The notes below the pieces were generated by a model that searched no databases, was not told where the DNA came from, and saw only the letters and a list, made by a program, of their open reading frames with translations. The position numbers and the translations under genes are program-made. This document shows, piece by piece, positions 36,258 through 45,330 of a stretch of DNA of 64,000 bases (position 1 is the stretch's first letter; every line of letters begins with the position of its first letter). The stretch is from contig JAFEFL010000010.1 of assembly GCA_018240595.1 (NCBI GenBank), positions 1 through 64,000 of the forward strand. Direction: 5' to 3'. The DNA is from Pseudomonadota bacterium (GTDB lineage: Bacteria; Pseudomonadota; Alphaproteobacteria; Rhizobiales; Xanthobacteraceae).

Positions 36258-36812
36258 TTACCCTTTGATCTGCTCGATGACGTCGGGCCGGCCCTTGTTT
36301 TCCTCGATCAGGAAGTGATCGGTGACATCGCGCAGTTTGCGATTGAGCTGCGCCGCCAGATCGATCGCGTCGGAGCGAGAGTATTCGCGGTGGATCGCGC
36401 GCACCGCGTCGACATGCTGGTTGACCAGCGTCAGTGGAATGCGCTGCATCAGCGGTGTGAATTCGATGAGCCGGCACAGGCTGTCGGCGACGGCGGCGAC
36501 CGCCGGGAATCCGAAAGTGGCGGCCTGGCCCTTGATGTCGTGTGCGGCGTGAAACAGCGCCATCTTGCTGCTCTCGCTGATGCCGCGATCGACGAGCGCG
36601 TTGCGCGCCTTGTCGAGGCGCTCGCACTCGTCGTCCATCCAGTTGCCGAATTCACCGGACAGGTCGGCGAGCGCGGCTTCGGCGCGGGCCACGGCATCGT
36701 CCTCGCCTGCATCCGGCACGTCCGACGCGTAACCGCGCAGCCCGTTCTCCGGTCGGATGACCTCATGGTCGCCATAGGTAGCGATCGCAGCCTTTACTTT
36801 CTTCACCGGCAT
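36258..36812 (-). CDS. Hpt (histidine phosphotransfer) domain protein
   Basis: A 184-residue protein with a C-terminal-type Hpt domain; the phosphorylatable His is in HAAHDIKGQAATFG at about residue 98. Hpt proteins relay phosphate between hybrid kinases and response regulators. The N-terminal 45 residues are variable. The ATG at 36812 is the first one past the upstream response-regulator gene, whose stop is 14 bases away, so the two are an operon. A palindromic repeat ends immediately downstream. Confidence 0.82.
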   Translation of the reverse strand: MPVKKVKAAIATYGDHEVIRPENGLRGYASDVPDAGEDDAVARAEAALADLSGEFGNWMDDECERLDKARNALVDRGISESSKMALFHAAHDIKGQAATFGFPAVAAVADSLCRLIEFTPLMQRIPLTLVNQHVDAVRAIHREYSRSDAIDLAAQLNRKLRDVTDHFLIEENKGRPDVIEQIKG

Positions 36813-36826
36813 CTGCGTTGCCCTTT

Positions 36827-37372
36827 TCAGCCCGTGGACCGAACCTTGTCGGACACGATCGAGTTCTTGATCGCATCGGCCTTGGACGCCTTGCGGCGTT
36901 CCGGGCCGGCGTAGGTCGATGAGGCGCCGCGGCGGCGATCGGGACCGAAATAGGTCTTGGTCCTGATGAACGGCCGCGGATTGAGAATGACGTTGACGAT
37001 GCGTTCGTACAGGCCCTTGGCTGATACCGGCTTGGCCAGAAATTCGGTGACGCCGGCGTCGCGCGCCGCCGTCACCCGGCGCTTTTCCGAGTGTCCGGTC
37101 ATCATGATGATGGGAACGTACGGGGTGGCGTTGCCATCCGGCTGCCGGATCATCTGCGTGAGTTCGAGGCCCGAGAAGATCGGCATCGCCCAATCGGTGA
37201 TGATGATGTCCGGCACGAAATGGTTGAAGGCTTCGAGACCGGAGGCGCCGTCTTCCGCCTCATAAACCTCGCGCGCGCCGAAGCCGTGCAGCAGGGTGCG
37301 CAGGATGCGCCGCATGTGCGCGTTGTCGTCGACGACGAGGAAACGCAGGCTGTTGAAGTCGATGCGAAGCAT
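36827..37372 (-). CDS. Single-domain response regulator with basic tail
   Basis: A 181-residue protein. Residues about 8-128 form a CheY-like receiver with the acidic pocket VVDDNAHMRR, the phospho-acceptor Asp in IIITDWAMP and the conserved Lys in FLAKPVSAKGL. The C-terminal 50 residues (GPDRRRGASSTYAGPERRKA) are basic and have no known output domain. Its neighbour 14 bases downstream is an Hpt protein, suggesting a small phosphorelay whose kinase is elsewhere. The target of the relay is not visible here. Confidence 0.85.
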   Translation of the reverse strand: MLRIDFNSLRFLVVDDNAHMRRILRTLLHGFGAREVYEAEDGASGLEAFNHFVPDIIITDWAMPIFSGLELTQMIRQPDGNATPYVPIIMMTGHSEKRRVTAARDAGVTEFLAKPVSAKGLYERIVNVILNPRPFIRTKTYFGPDRRRGASSTYAGPERRKASKADAIKNSIVSDKVRSTG

Positions 37373-37617
37373 GGAGCCCTGCGGCCACGGGCGTTCTGAC
37401 CCCGCCAGCTGGTGCGGCCCAAGCTACGTTTTTACGGTTAATGGATAGTTGCAGGGACGGGAATCCGCAGCCGCCACGCGCCACCGCCGGGGCACGAAGA
37501 CCTTGTGTATCAAGCGCTTGAAGGGGGCTGGTCATTACCGCCGAGCGGTCTAAGCTGGTACCGGCCGTCCAAGCCGGGGCGGCTCAATCTCAGCCGCTCC
37601 AACCGAACGGTCCTGCC

Positions 37618-38460
37618 ATGAAGACCATCCTGATCCCGACTGAAGATCACGACGCGATGCCTGCGGTGCTCGAGGGCGCGAGGCTGGTCGCCAGGATTTT
37701 CGACAGCTACATGGAAGGTTTCGCAGTGCGCCCGTCGCCCGGGACCTATGTGACCGTGGAGCCGGTATCGAGCCTAGCCATTTCCGGGGTTTTTGAGGCC
37801 GATACGGCCAAGGCCAAGGCCGAGTTCGAGAAGTTCATGGCGGCGAAGAATGTGCCGCAGGGCGGCGCAGAAGCGCCGGCCGTGTATTCCTACGGCTGGC
37901 CGCGCACCGAGGCCCTCGAGGACGCTTTCATCGGCAGCTACGGCCGGGTGTTCGATCTGATCGCGCTCGGCCGACCCGGCGCGGCCCCGGAAAACCCGCG
38001 CATGCCGCCGCTCGAAGCCGCCTTGTTCGACAGCGGCAAGCCGGTGCTCATCGTGCCCAAACAGGTGCCGACGGCGATCGGCCGCAACGTCCTGATCGCC
38101 TGGAACGGCTCGACCGAGCAGGCCCACACCAATGAATTCGCCATGCCGCTGTTGCAGCGCGCGGAGAAGGTGACGGTGCTGTGGGTGTCGGGCGGCTCGA
38201 CCGACGGGCCTTCGGTCGAGGAGGCGACACAACATCTGCGCCGCAACGGCGTCAAGGCGGAAGCGGTGACGCTCAAGCGCGGCGACCGCTCGTCGGGCGA
38301 GGCGGTGGGCGAGATGACCCTCGAGCATGCGGCCAAGCTGGGCTGCGACCTGATCGTCAAGAGCGCCTACACGCAAAGCCGGCTGCGGCAGATGATCTTC
38401 GGCGGCGCCACCCGCCATATTTTGGCCAAGGCCGCTATTCCGGTTTTGATGGCCCACTAG
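37618..38460 (+). CDS. Universal stress protein (two Usp domains)
   Basis: A 280-residue protein with two Usp domains, about residues 1-145 and 155-280. The N terminus MKTILIPTEDH and the second-domain start RNVLIAWNGSTEQ are typical, and the C-terminal nucleotide-binding stretch is IFGGATRHILAKAAIPVLM. Tandem Usp proteins respond to starvation and low oxygen. I found no FNR/FixK box in the 245-base upstream region. It precedes the DHA2 exporter on the same strand. Confidence 0.88.
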   Translation: MKTILIPTEDHDAMPAVLEGARLVARIFDSYMEGFAVRPSPGTYVTVEPVSSLAISGVFEADTAKAKAEFEKFMAAKNVPQGGAEAPAVYSYGWPRTEALEDAFIGSYGRVFDLIALGRPGAAPENPRMPPLEAALFDSGKPVLIVPKQVPTAIGRNVLIAWNGSTEQAHTNEFAMPLLQRAEKVTVLWVSGGSTDGPSVEEATQHLRRNGVKAEAVTLKRGDRSSGEAVGEMTLEHAAKLGCDLIVKSAYTQSRLRQMIFGGATRHILAKAAIPVLMAH

Positions 38461-38582
38461 GCGCATTCGCGGGTTCACGAAATCGGTGAATACGTCTAAT
38501 TCTGAATTGTCGCGTTTCCGGACGGCGAATTGGCTTGCGCTGCGCCTCACAACGCTCCTGCGGACGGACAGGCGGTAGACCA

Positions 38583-40097
38583 TTGTCGTTACAGGATCCC
38601 GGCGGGAACCAGCCCGCATCCCAGTCCAGCGCCGCGCCGCCCGCCAAATCTCCGGCATTCTTCGCGATCTTCCCCTCCATCATGCTGCCGATGTTTCTGG
38701 CCGTGCTGGACCAGACCATCATCGCAACGGCGCTGCCGACGATCGCCGCGGCCATGGGGGAGGTGGAGCGGGCGTCGTGGATCGTCGTCTCCTACCTGAT
38801 CGCGGCGACGATCGCGGCGCCGATCTATGGCCGGCTCGGCGACTCGTTCGGCCGGCGCAAGGTGATGTACTACGCGCTCGGCATCTTCATCGTCGCGTCG
38901 GTGCTGTGCGCGCTGGCGACGAGCGTGCTGACCTTGACCGCGGCGCGGGTGCTGCAGGGGCTCGGTGGCGGCGGCCTGATGACCTTGTCGCAGGCGCTGG
39001 TCGGCGAAGCCATTCCGCCGCGCGAGCGGGCCCGCTATCAGGGATATCTTGCCGCCATTGCCGTCTGTGCCAATAGTTTCGGCCCGGTGGCCGGCGGCTT
39101 TCTCACCGAGTCGTTCGGCTGGCAGTCCATCTTCCTGATCAACGTGCCGATTGGCGTGGTGGCGCTGTACCTCGTCACCCGGTTGCCGCAGCCGACGCGC
39201 GACCGCCTGCCGTGGCGCGCCGACCCGGGCGGGGCAATTCTGTTCGCGATCTTCGTCGCCACCACGCTGCTGGCGCTCGAGCAGGTGCAGCGTGCCGAAC
39301 TCTCGACCCTGCCGCTCGGCGGCATCATGCTCGTCGTCGGCATTGCGGCGTTGGCGATCCTGGTGTGGCACGAAAACCGTGCGTCATCGCCGCTGATCCC
39401 GCTGTCGCTGCTGCGGCAGTCGGCGATCTGGCACAGCGACGCCATGGCGGCGTGCCACGGCGCGGCGCTGGTCTCGCTCATCACCTTCATTCCGGTCTAT
39501 CTCGAAGTCGTGCGCGGCTTCTCGCCGTCGACCACCGGTGCCGTGCTGGTGCCCTTGACCATCGGCATCGGCGTCGGTTCGCTGCTGACCGGACGGCTCG
39601 TCAATTCCAGCGGTCAACTGATGATTTTCCCGCTCGTCGGCCTGGCGATCGCCACGCTCAATTTCGTGGCGCTGGCGCTGTTTGCCGAACGTTTCGGCAT
39701 CGTCATGCTGTCTTTGCTGCTGCTCATCAATGGCCTGGCCATGGGCACCGTGATGGGCGTGGTGCAGGTCAGCGTGCAGAATGCCGCCGGGCAATTGCGA
39801 TTGGGTGAGGCGGCCGCGTCGGTGCAGTTCTCGCGCTCGATCGGCGCCGCTTTCGGCACCGCGCTGGTCGCGACCGTTCTGTTCGCGGTGCTGACGATGC
39901 TCAATCCCGAAGCGGCGCGCGTCTTCGCCGCGATGTTCGAGCATGCCAAGAGCGCCGGCGCCGGGCTTTCGATCGATCAGCGCTTTGCGATCCAGGCGGA
40001 CATCACCTTCGCCTTCCGCGCCGCCTTCCTGACGATGGCGCTGTTCACCACCGCCGGCTTCTTTCTGACGCTGACCAATCCGCAGAAAAAGATCTAG
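38583..40097 (+). CDS. MFS multidrug exporter, DHA2 family (14 TM)
   Basis: A 504-residue membrane protein with about 14 helices and the DHA2 motif [16 protein letters not shown] in the first helix. The [12 protein letters not shown] loop between helices 2 and 3 is also typical. Such pumps expel hydrophobic drugs or metabolites using protons. I start at the TTG at 38583 (MSLQDPGGN), since AGGCGG lies 8 bases upstream; an upstream TTG at 38535 adds 16 residues without family likeness. The stop codon TAG shares three bases with the nadK stop on the other strand (CTAG at 40094-40097). Confidence 0.85.
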   Translation: MSLQDPGGNQPASQSSAAPPAKSPAFFAIFPSIMLPMFLAVLDQTIIATALPTIAAAMGEVERASWIVVSYLIAATIAAPIYGRLGDSFGRRKVMYYALGIFIVASVLCALATSVLTLTAARVLQGLGGGGLMTLSQALVGEAIPPRERARYQGYLAAIAVCANSFGPVAGGFLTESFGWQSIFLINVPIGVVALYLVTRLPQPTRDRLPWRADPGGAILFAIFVATTLLALEQVQRAELSTLPLGGIMLVVGIAALAILVWHENRASSPLIPLSLLRQSAIWHSDAMAACHGAALVSLITFIPVYLEVVRGFSPSTTGAVLVPLTIGIGVGSLLTGRLVNSSGQLMIFPLVGLAIATLNFVALALFAERFGIVMLSLLLLINGLAMGTVMGVVQVSVQNAAGQLRLGEAAASVQFSRSIGAAFGTALVATVLFAVLTMLNPEAARVFAAMFEHAKSAGAGLSIDQRFAIQADITFAFRAAFLTMALFTTAGFFLTLTNPQKKI

Positions 40098-40876
40098 ACG
40101 CCGAACTGCTCGGCGAGGATGCGTTCGTCGAGGTTATGGCCGGGATCGAACAGCATGTAGAGCGATATGGCATGGTCCATGCCGACTTCGACGCGGCGCA
40201 CCGAGCGCACTTCGTCGTGATCGGCGACGGCGGCGACCGGCCGCTTGTCGGCTTCCATGACCTCGATCGTCACCTTGGCCTTGTCCGGCAATAGCGCGCC
40301 GCGCCAGCGCCGCGGCCGGAACGGTGAGATCGGCGTCAGCGCCAGGAGCGGGGCGTTGATCGGGATGATCGGCCCCTGCGCCGACAGGTTATAGGCGGTC
40401 GAGCCGGCCGGCGTCGCCACCAGCACGCCGTCGGCCACCAGCTCGGCGAGGCGCTCCTTGCCGTCGATGAGGATGCGGAGGCGCGCCGCCTGGGCGCTTT
40501 GCCGGAACAGAGACACCTCGTTAATGGCGCGGTGTTCGTGGACGGTGCCATTGTGGTCGTAGGCTTGCATCACCAGCGGATGGATGGTGGTGCGGTGCGC
40601 GGCGCCAAGCCGCTCGCGCAGGCCGTCCACGGAATATTCGTTCATCAGGAAGCCGACGGTGCCGCGGTGCATGCCGTAGATCGGCTTGCCGGACTTCATG
40701 AAGCGATGCAGCGTCTGCAGCATCAGGCCATCGCCGCCGAGCGCGACGACGACATCGGCCTCCGCCGGATCGGCATTGTCGTAGCGCGCCTCGAGCTGGG
40801 CGATGGCGGCCCGCGCTTCCGGCGTCGGGCTCGCAACAAAGGCAATGCGCTTGAAAGAAGGGGCCGGCGAATTCAT
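40094..40876 (-). CDS. nadK: NAD kinase
   Basis: A 260-residue enzyme that phosphorylates NAD to NADP. The signature GGDG is in [15 protein letters not shown] (about residues 42-56), the substrate motif is RAINEVSLF, and the third is [20 protein letters not shown]. The open frame extends to 41011, but that upstream part has no family likeness; the ATG at 40876 is used. It is convergent with the DHA2 exporter gene, with stop codons that overlap by three bases. Confidence 0.93.
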   Translation of the reverse strand: MNSPAPSFKRIAFVASPTPEARAAIAQLEARYDNADPAEADVVVALGGDGLMLQTLHRFMKSGKPIYGMHRGTVGFLMNEYSVDGLRERLGAAHRTTIHPLVMQAYDHNGTVHEHRAINEVSLFRQSAQAARLRILIDGKERLAELVADGVLVATPAGSTAYNLSAQGPIIPINAPLLALTPISPFRPRRWRGALLPDKAKVTIEVMEADKRPVAAVADHDEVRSVRRVEVGMDHAISLYMLFDPGHNLDERILAEQFGV

Positions 40877-41003
40877 CGGTGGCTCTTGTCCGTCGTTTCT
40901 GCGCAAGGGCTCGTCGTCTATAAGGCCTTGGCTTGTATCGCTTTTCCGGCGTTCCTTTATACGATATCGGCGTCGCTTGTCGAGGCGGAAGCCGAAACGG
41001 CCG

Positions 41004-41035
41004 AAAAACAAAATCGCCGGGACAAGCCCGGCGAT
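41004..41035 (-). terminator. Rho-independent terminator of the TPR gene
   Basis: ATCGCCGGG (41013-41021) pairs with CCCGGCGAT (41027-41035) around ACAAG. On the minus strand a T-rich tail (from the A run at 41004-41013) follows. It lies 29 bases past the stop of the TPR gene. Confidence 0.85.
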
Positions 41036-41063
41036 CGTGTGGCGCCAAATCGATGAACGCCGA

Positions 41064-41600
41064 TCAGTATGTTCCGGTGCCGTCGATCACCGCTTTGAGT
41101 TCGACATATTCCTTGCACGTCGTATTGCCGCAAAGCGCGTTGACCTTGGCGAGGAAGTCCTTGGCCTTGAGGCGGTTGCCCTGTTCGGCCTGCCACATGC
41201 CGTAATAGGACCAGGTGCGGGTGTGGTTCGGGTCGGCCTTCAGCGCCGCCTCGTACCAGATCTTCGACTGTTCGTAGTGACCCATGCGGCGATTGGCGTA
41301 GCCGATGTAGTTGGCGACGTCGGCATTGTCGTCGCGGCCGAGCGCATGCATCGCCGAGATGCCCTTCTCGTACTGGCCGGCGAGGATCATGTCGCGCGCG
41401 TTGCGATAGCCTTTGAGGAAGCGGGCCTGGGCGATCTGGCGCTCCTGCTCCTCGATGGCGCTGCCTTTCTTTTCCTTTTTCTTGTCGTCGGACGGCGTGT
41501 CGGTGCCGGCCGCGTAAATCGGCTTGAGGCCGACTGCGGTCACGAGCAATGCCGCGGAAGCAATCACGGTCAGATGGCGGAAGAGGTAGGTGAGCGTCAT
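41064..41600 (-). CDS. Exported tetratricopeptide repeat protein
   Basis: A 178-residue protein. Residues about 1-30 form a signal peptide ([15 protein letters not shown]), followed by a Lys/Asp-rich linker (DDKKKEKKG). About three TPR motifs follow at residues 60-165, for example [20 protein letters not shown] with [20 protein letters not shown]. TPRs mediate protein contacts in the periplasm. The start at 41600 is chosen for the signal peptide; the frame continues upstream to 41780 without likeness. It has its own terminator and is divergent from the Lys/His-rich protein gene. Function unknown. Confidence 0.8.
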   Translation of the reverse strand: MTLTYLFRHLTVIASAALLVTAVGLKPIYAAGTDTPSDDKKKEKKGSAIEEQERQIAQARFLKGYRNARDMILAGQYEKGISAMHALGRDDNADVANYIGYANRRMGHYEQSKIWYEAALKADPNHTRTWSYYGMWQAEQGNRLKAKDFLAKVNALCGNTTCKEYVELKAVIDGTGTY

Positions 41601-41878
41601 GGTCAGGACCTCGTGGGTGAACCGGGCGCGGGGATAACGATACGACGAATCCCGCCCTGGTGTGAAAAACACTTCGTGAAGCGGTTTAGTCCCCGGCGCG
41701 CCCTCAAAATACGCGCCGGCGGGCGGGGGCAGGGAACTGCCCAACCTGAACGGCGGATAACAGCCGGTCTCAGATCGCATTCAGCGGCAAGGGCTTAAGA
41801 CTGCGGGCATCAGCCGGCCTCCGCCGGTCCGCCGCATAACTTTCGGGTGAGCGGCCACCCGGCCATAGGATCAAGTCC

Positions 41879-42181
41879 ATGTTCAAGACCATCAGCGCCG
41901 CCGCCATCGCCCTCAGCCTCATCGCCGCCCCGGCCCTGGCCCAAGGCACCGGCTCCACGACCACCACCACGCCGGCGCCGGTTTCGACCCCCGCCAAGCC
42001 GGTCGTGCACAAGGCCCACGTCGCGCACAAGCACGTCGCCAAGAAGCATTTCGTCAAGAAGCACGTGGCGAAGAAGCATATCGCCAAGAAGCATGCTGTG
42101 AAGAAGCATCTGGCGAAGAAGCACCTGAAGTTGAAGTCGGCGAAGGCGATCAAAACCGCCAAGCCGAAGGCCGCAATCTAA
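41879..42181 (+). CDS. Secreted Lys/His-rich repeat protein
   Basis: A 100-residue protein with a signal peptide (AIALSLIAAPALAQG, about residues 1-22) and a Thr/Pro linker. Residues about 43-84 are a low-complexity tract of ten His and many Lys in the pattern KKHxxKKHxx (for example KHVAKKHFVKKHVAKKH). Its DNA shows a degenerate 15-base repeat around AAGAAGCA. Such tracts bind nickel, zinc, copper or polyanions. The mature protein would be strongly basic. No metal transport genes are adjacent; a cobalamin riboswitch starts 92 bases downstream. The reading frame, codon use and signal peptide argue that it is real. Confidence 0.75.
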   Translation: MFKTISAAAIALSLIAAPALAQGTGSTTTTTPAPVSTPAKPVVHKAHVAHKHVAKKHFVKKHVAKKHIAKKHAVKKHLAKKHLKLKSAKAIKTAKPKAAI

Positions 42182-42272
42182 GTCCGGCTCAAGCGACCCG
42201 AGCAAAGCGGCGTGGCTCTCCGAGGGCTGCGCCGCTTGACTCGTGTCTCGGTTCCAGTGAAGACTTTCGGCC

Positions 42273-42488
42273 GTGCTGGTTTCCCGGGTTGCACCGGGGA
42301 CGAAAGAGGGAACACGGTCCGTCGCGATTTCAAGCGCGATGATCCGTGGCTGCCCCCGCAACTGTGAGCGGCGAGCCCGCGTCCTGATGGCCACTGGGAT
42401 TTCTTCTCGGAGAGCGTTTCTCCGCGGAGCGCCTGGGAAGGCCGGACGCATCAGGCTAAGACCCGCAAGCCAGGAGACCTGCCAGCAC
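42273..42488 (+). promoter_or_regulatory. Cobalamin (B12) riboswitch
   Basis: The core conserved blocks are present in order: a closing arm GTGCTGG (42273-42279), GGGAACACGGTCCG, then GGCTGCCCCCGCAACTGTGA, GCCACTGGG, GGGAAGGCC and CAAGCCAGGAGACCTGCC, ending with the complementary arm CCAGCAC (42482-42488). It precedes btuB, which imports B12, and should turn it off when B12 is plentiful. About 225 bases separate the aptamer from the btuB start. Confidence 0.93.
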
Positions 42489-42670
42489 AGTCACCCAACC
42501 GGTGGACGGGCGGTCCATACGGAGCGGCACTTCGCAGCGGTGACGTCAATGCCGGTGCGATGGTCGTTGGGTATTCGAATTTCAACGACATCGGCAGGTG
42601 AACGTCGCGGGCGTCTGAGTGCCTTCACGCGTTTTCCATGTCCTTCGCGCCGGGTTTGGTCTCACCCGGA

Positions 42671-42693
42671 GCATCCGTTCGAGGAACGGATGC
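42671..42693 (+). promoter_or_regulatory. Perfect hairpin next to the btuB ribosome-binding site
   Basis: GCATCCGTTC pairs perfectly with GAACGGATGC around a GAG loop. It ends five bases before the Shine-Dalgarno GAAGGA (42698-42703) of btuB. A weaker stem CCGGGT/ACCCGG (42650-42669) adjoins it. No T run follows, so a role in translation control or mRNA stability is more likely than termination. Confidence 0.5.
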
Positions 42694-42712
42694 CGACGAA
42701 GGAATGTGCGTT

Positions 42713-44656
42713 ATGGGGGCTCGATTCCATCTTCTGGCCGCAACGGCTGCGGCGTCTATCGTCGCGGCGCAGGCCGCGCAGGCTCAATCACAATCGGCGC
42801 CGGTGCAACTGCCCGAAGTGTCGGTAAGCGCGACCGGCATCGCCACGCCGCTCGACCAGATCGGCAGCTCGGTCACCGTCATCACCGCCGACGATATCGC
42901 ACGCACGCAACGCCGCACCTTGCCGGACATTCTCAACAGCGTGCCCGGCGTCAATGTCGTGCAGACCGGCGGCCCCGGCGGGCAGACCGCGATCTTCATG
43001 CGCGGTACCGGCGCCCAGCACGTTAAGGTGCTGCTCGACGGCATCGACATTTCCGACCCGAGCACGCCCAACGGCGCCGTTGATCTCGCCCACATCGTCA
43101 CCGGCGACATCGCCACCGTCGAAGTGCTGCGCGGGCCGCAAAGCAGCCTGTACGGCGCCAACGCCATTGGCGGCGTCATTTCGATCACCACGAAGCGCGG
43201 CAAGGGGCCGGCAAAGGCCACGGCGACGCTGGAAGGCGGCGCGATGGGCACGTTCAATCAGTCGGCCGCGGTCAGCGGCGCGAAGGACCGCATCGACTAC
43301 GCCTTCAACGTCGCGCATCTGCGCTCGACCAACATCAGCGTGACGCCGAGCTATGTCCTGCCGGCCGGGCAGGCGTCCAATCCGAATTCCTACGACAACA
43401 TGAGCTATGCGACCCGGCTCGGCGCGCAGCTCAATGACGACCTGCGCGTCAATCTCAGCGGCCGCTATGTCGATGCCAAATTGCTGTACTCCAACGACGA
43501 CTTCAGCCTGTTCCCATCGGCGCCGTTCGCGCAGCGCTCCGATTACCGCAGCAAGTCGTTCTATGGCCGCGCCGAGGCGGTGTGGGCGACGCTGAACGAC
43601 CGCGTCACCCACACGTTCGGCGTCAACGTCACCGACGCGCACCGCAGCAATCAGGACCCGAACGGCACCCCGCCGCAGACCTATACCGGGACGCGGACGT
43701 CGGTGGACTGGCGCGGCGCCGTCAAGCTGGCGCCCGACCACACATTGATCCTCGGCGCCGAGCGCTCCGACGAGCGCGCCGACGGCAAGACCATGGGCAC
43801 GTTCCCGGCGGTGCCGCTCAATTTCTCCGGCAAGAACGGAAATACCGCGGGCTATGTCGAATTGCAGTCGCGCATCGCCGAGCGCCTCTCGGTGGCGGCC
43901 AATGCGCGCATCGACGACGACGATCAGTTCGGCAGCCATTCGACCTGGCGCATCGCCCCGGCGTTCCTGGTGCCGGTCACCGAGACCAAGCTGAAGGCGA
44001 CCTACGGCACCGCGTTTAAAGCGCCAACCTTGTACGAGCTCTACGGCGTCGGCGATTTCGGCTATGTCGGCAACCCGAACCTGCGGCCCGAAACGAGCAA
44101 GGGCTACGACGTCGGCTTCGAGCAGCCGCTGTTCGGCGGAAGGCTGCGCTTCGGCGCCACCTACTTCCGCAACGACATCACCGACCTGATCAACAACGTG
44201 TTCACGCCGGTCAATACCTACGTCAATGTCGGCAAGGCCAGGACCACCGGCGTCGAGACCTTCGCCGAACTCAAGGTCAACGAGCAGTGGCGCTTCCACG
44301 CCGACTACACCCGCACCGATGCGACGGACGAGATCACGCACAGCCAGTTGTTGCGGCGGCCCAAGCACAAGGCCGACTTCACCGTGTTCTATCAGCCGAC
44401 CGAGGCCTTCGGCGTGTCGGCGACGGTGGTCTATGTCGGCCCGTGGGACGACTTCGATCGCCAGGGCCTGCTGACGGCGCCGCAGACGACGCCGGGCTAC
44501 ACCGTGGTCAATGTCGCCGCCAACTACGCGGTCAACAAGCAGGTCACGGTCTTCGGCCGCGTCGATAACCTGTTCGACAAGCGCTACGAAGTTCCGGTCG
44601 GCTGGCAGGCTCCGGGCGCCAGCATCTTCGGTGGTGTCCGGGTATCGACCAACTAA
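42713..44656 (+). CDS. btuB: TonB-dependent vitamin B12 receptor
   Basis: A 647-residue outer-membrane TonB-dependent receptor. A signal peptide ends at about residue 25 (AAQAAQAQ). A TonB-box region and plug domain (about 30-165) follow, with SSVTVITADDIARTQRR, TAIFMRGTGAQHVKVLLDGI and VEVLRGPQSSLYGANAIGGV. A 22-strand barrel completes it, ending in GGVRVSTN rather than the usual terminal aromatic residue. The cobalamin riboswitch upstream supports B12 as substrate. The start at 42713 has GAAGGA nine bases upstream. No btuCDF or cobalamin synthesis gene is near. The terminal residue being Asn is a mild oddity. Confidence 0.92.
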   Translation: MGARFHLLAATAAASIVAAQAAQAQSQSAPVQLPEVSVSATGIATPLDQIGSSVTVITADDIARTQRRTLPDILNSVPGVNVVQTGGPGGQTAIFMRGTGAQHVKVLLDGIDISDPSTPNGAVDLAHIVTGDIATVEVLRGPQSSLYGANAIGGVISITTKRGKGPAKATATLEGGAMGTFNQSAAVSGAKDRIDYAFNVAHLRSTNISVTPSYVLPAGQASNPNSYDNMSYATRLGAQLNDDLRVNLSGRYVDAKLLYSNDDFSLFPSAPFAQRSDYRSKSFYGRAEAVWATLNDRVTHTFGVNVTDAHRSNQDPNGTPPQTYTGTRTSVDWRGAVKLAPDHTLILGAERSDERADGKTMGTFPAVPLNFSGKNGNTAGYVELQSRIAERLSVAANARIDDDDQFGSHSTWRIAPAFLVPVTETKLKATYGTAFKAPTLYELYGVGDFGYVGNPNLRPETSKGYDVGFEQPLFGGRLRFGATYFRNDITDLINNVFTPVNTYVNVGKARTTGVETFAELKVNEQWRFHADYTRTDATDEITHSQLLRRPKHKADFTVFYQPTEAFGVSATVVYVGPWDDFDRQGLLTAPQTTPGYTVVNVAANYAVNKQVTVFGRVDNLFDKRYEVPVGWQAPGASIFGGVRVSTN

Positions 44657-44674
44657 AGGCTGTAACGGTGGAGC

Positions 44675-44703
44675 GCGACGCGCGGGGCGATGCCGCGCGT
44701 CGC
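44675..44703 (+). terminator. Strong stem-loop downstream of btuB
   Basis: An 11-bp perfect stem GCGACGCGCGG/CCGCGCGTCGC (44675-44685 and 44693-44703) around a 7-base loop, 19 bases after the btuB stop. It lacks a clear T run (CTGTTGCC follows), so termination is probable but not certain. Confidence 0.6.
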
Positions 44704-44752
44704 CTGTTGCCATTTGCTAGTGTGCCTCCGACGAATCCATGGGGGCGAAACC

Positions 44753-45322
44753 ATGACGAGAACTCTGCTCATTGCGGGCGCGCTATTCATTGCGGCTGTG
44801 GCCGCGCCGGCGCGCGCCGACGACATTCTCGATGCCATTGACCAAAGCCGCAAAGCCTATCAGGCCGGCGATCTGGCCGCGGCCAAGCAGTCGCTCGATC
44901 TGGCGTCGCAACTGATCGCGCAGAAGAACGCCGAGGGCTTCGCGACCTTGCTGCCCGAACCGCTGGCGGGCTGGAAGGCCGAGAAGGCGCAGACCAGCGC
45001 CGTCGGTACCGCCGTATTCGGCGGCGTTTCGGCGGCAAGCCGCGTCTACAGCAACGACAAGGGCGACACGGTGGACATATCGATCAGCGGCGACTCCGCG
45101 CTGCTGATGCAGTTTGCGCCGATGCTGGCCAATCCGGCCCTGGCCGGCGCGCTCGGCAAGCTCATCCGCATCGGCGACCAGCGCGCGGTGCAGAACCAGG
45201 ACGGCGACATCATGATGGTCGTGGCCAACAAGGTCCTGATCAACGTCCAGGGCTCGGCCGACGCGGCAAGCAAGATGGCCTATGCCAGGGCCATCGACGT
45301 CGCGAAGCTGGGCAAGCTGTAG
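44753..45322 (+). CDS. Secreted hypothetical protein
   Basis: A 189-residue protein with a signal peptide (about residues 1-21, LLIAGALFIAAVAAPARA). A helical segment (residues 24-60: LDAIDQSRKAYQAGDLAAAK) is followed by a beta-rich half containing AVFGGVSAASRVYSNDKGDT and VVANKVLINVQGSADAASKM. I do not recognise a named family, although similar short exported proteins occur in many Hyphomicrobiales. The ATG at 44753 is preferred over the frame start at 44690. It is convergent with the MBL gene, 8 bases apart. Confidence 0.7.
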   Translation: MTRTLLIAGALFIAAVAAPARADDILDAIDQSRKAYQAGDLAAAKQSLDLASQLIAQKNAEGFATLLPEPLAGWKAEKAQTSAVGTAVFGGVSAASRVYSNDKGDTVDISISGDSALLMQFAPMLANPALAGALGKLIRIGDQRAVQNQDGDIMMVVANKVLINVQGSADAASKMAYARAIDVAKLGKL

Positions 45323-45330
45323 CCGCGGCC

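Noticed and set aside
37500..37520. TTGTGTATCAAG before the universal stress protein gene as an FNR box
   Set aside because: The half-sites are not separated by four bases in the FNR pattern, so the match is poor.
41985..42140. Repeated AAGAAGCA units as a CRISPR-like array
   Set aside because: Repeats are short, in frame and degenerate, with no unique spacers. They encode the Lys/His tract of a secreted protein.
42788..44713. A 641-codon open frame opposite btuB
   Set aside because: It is fully antisense to a clear TonB-dependent receptor, has an Arg/Asp/Gly-rich composition, no family motif and no ribosome-binding site. High GC makes such long shadow frames common.
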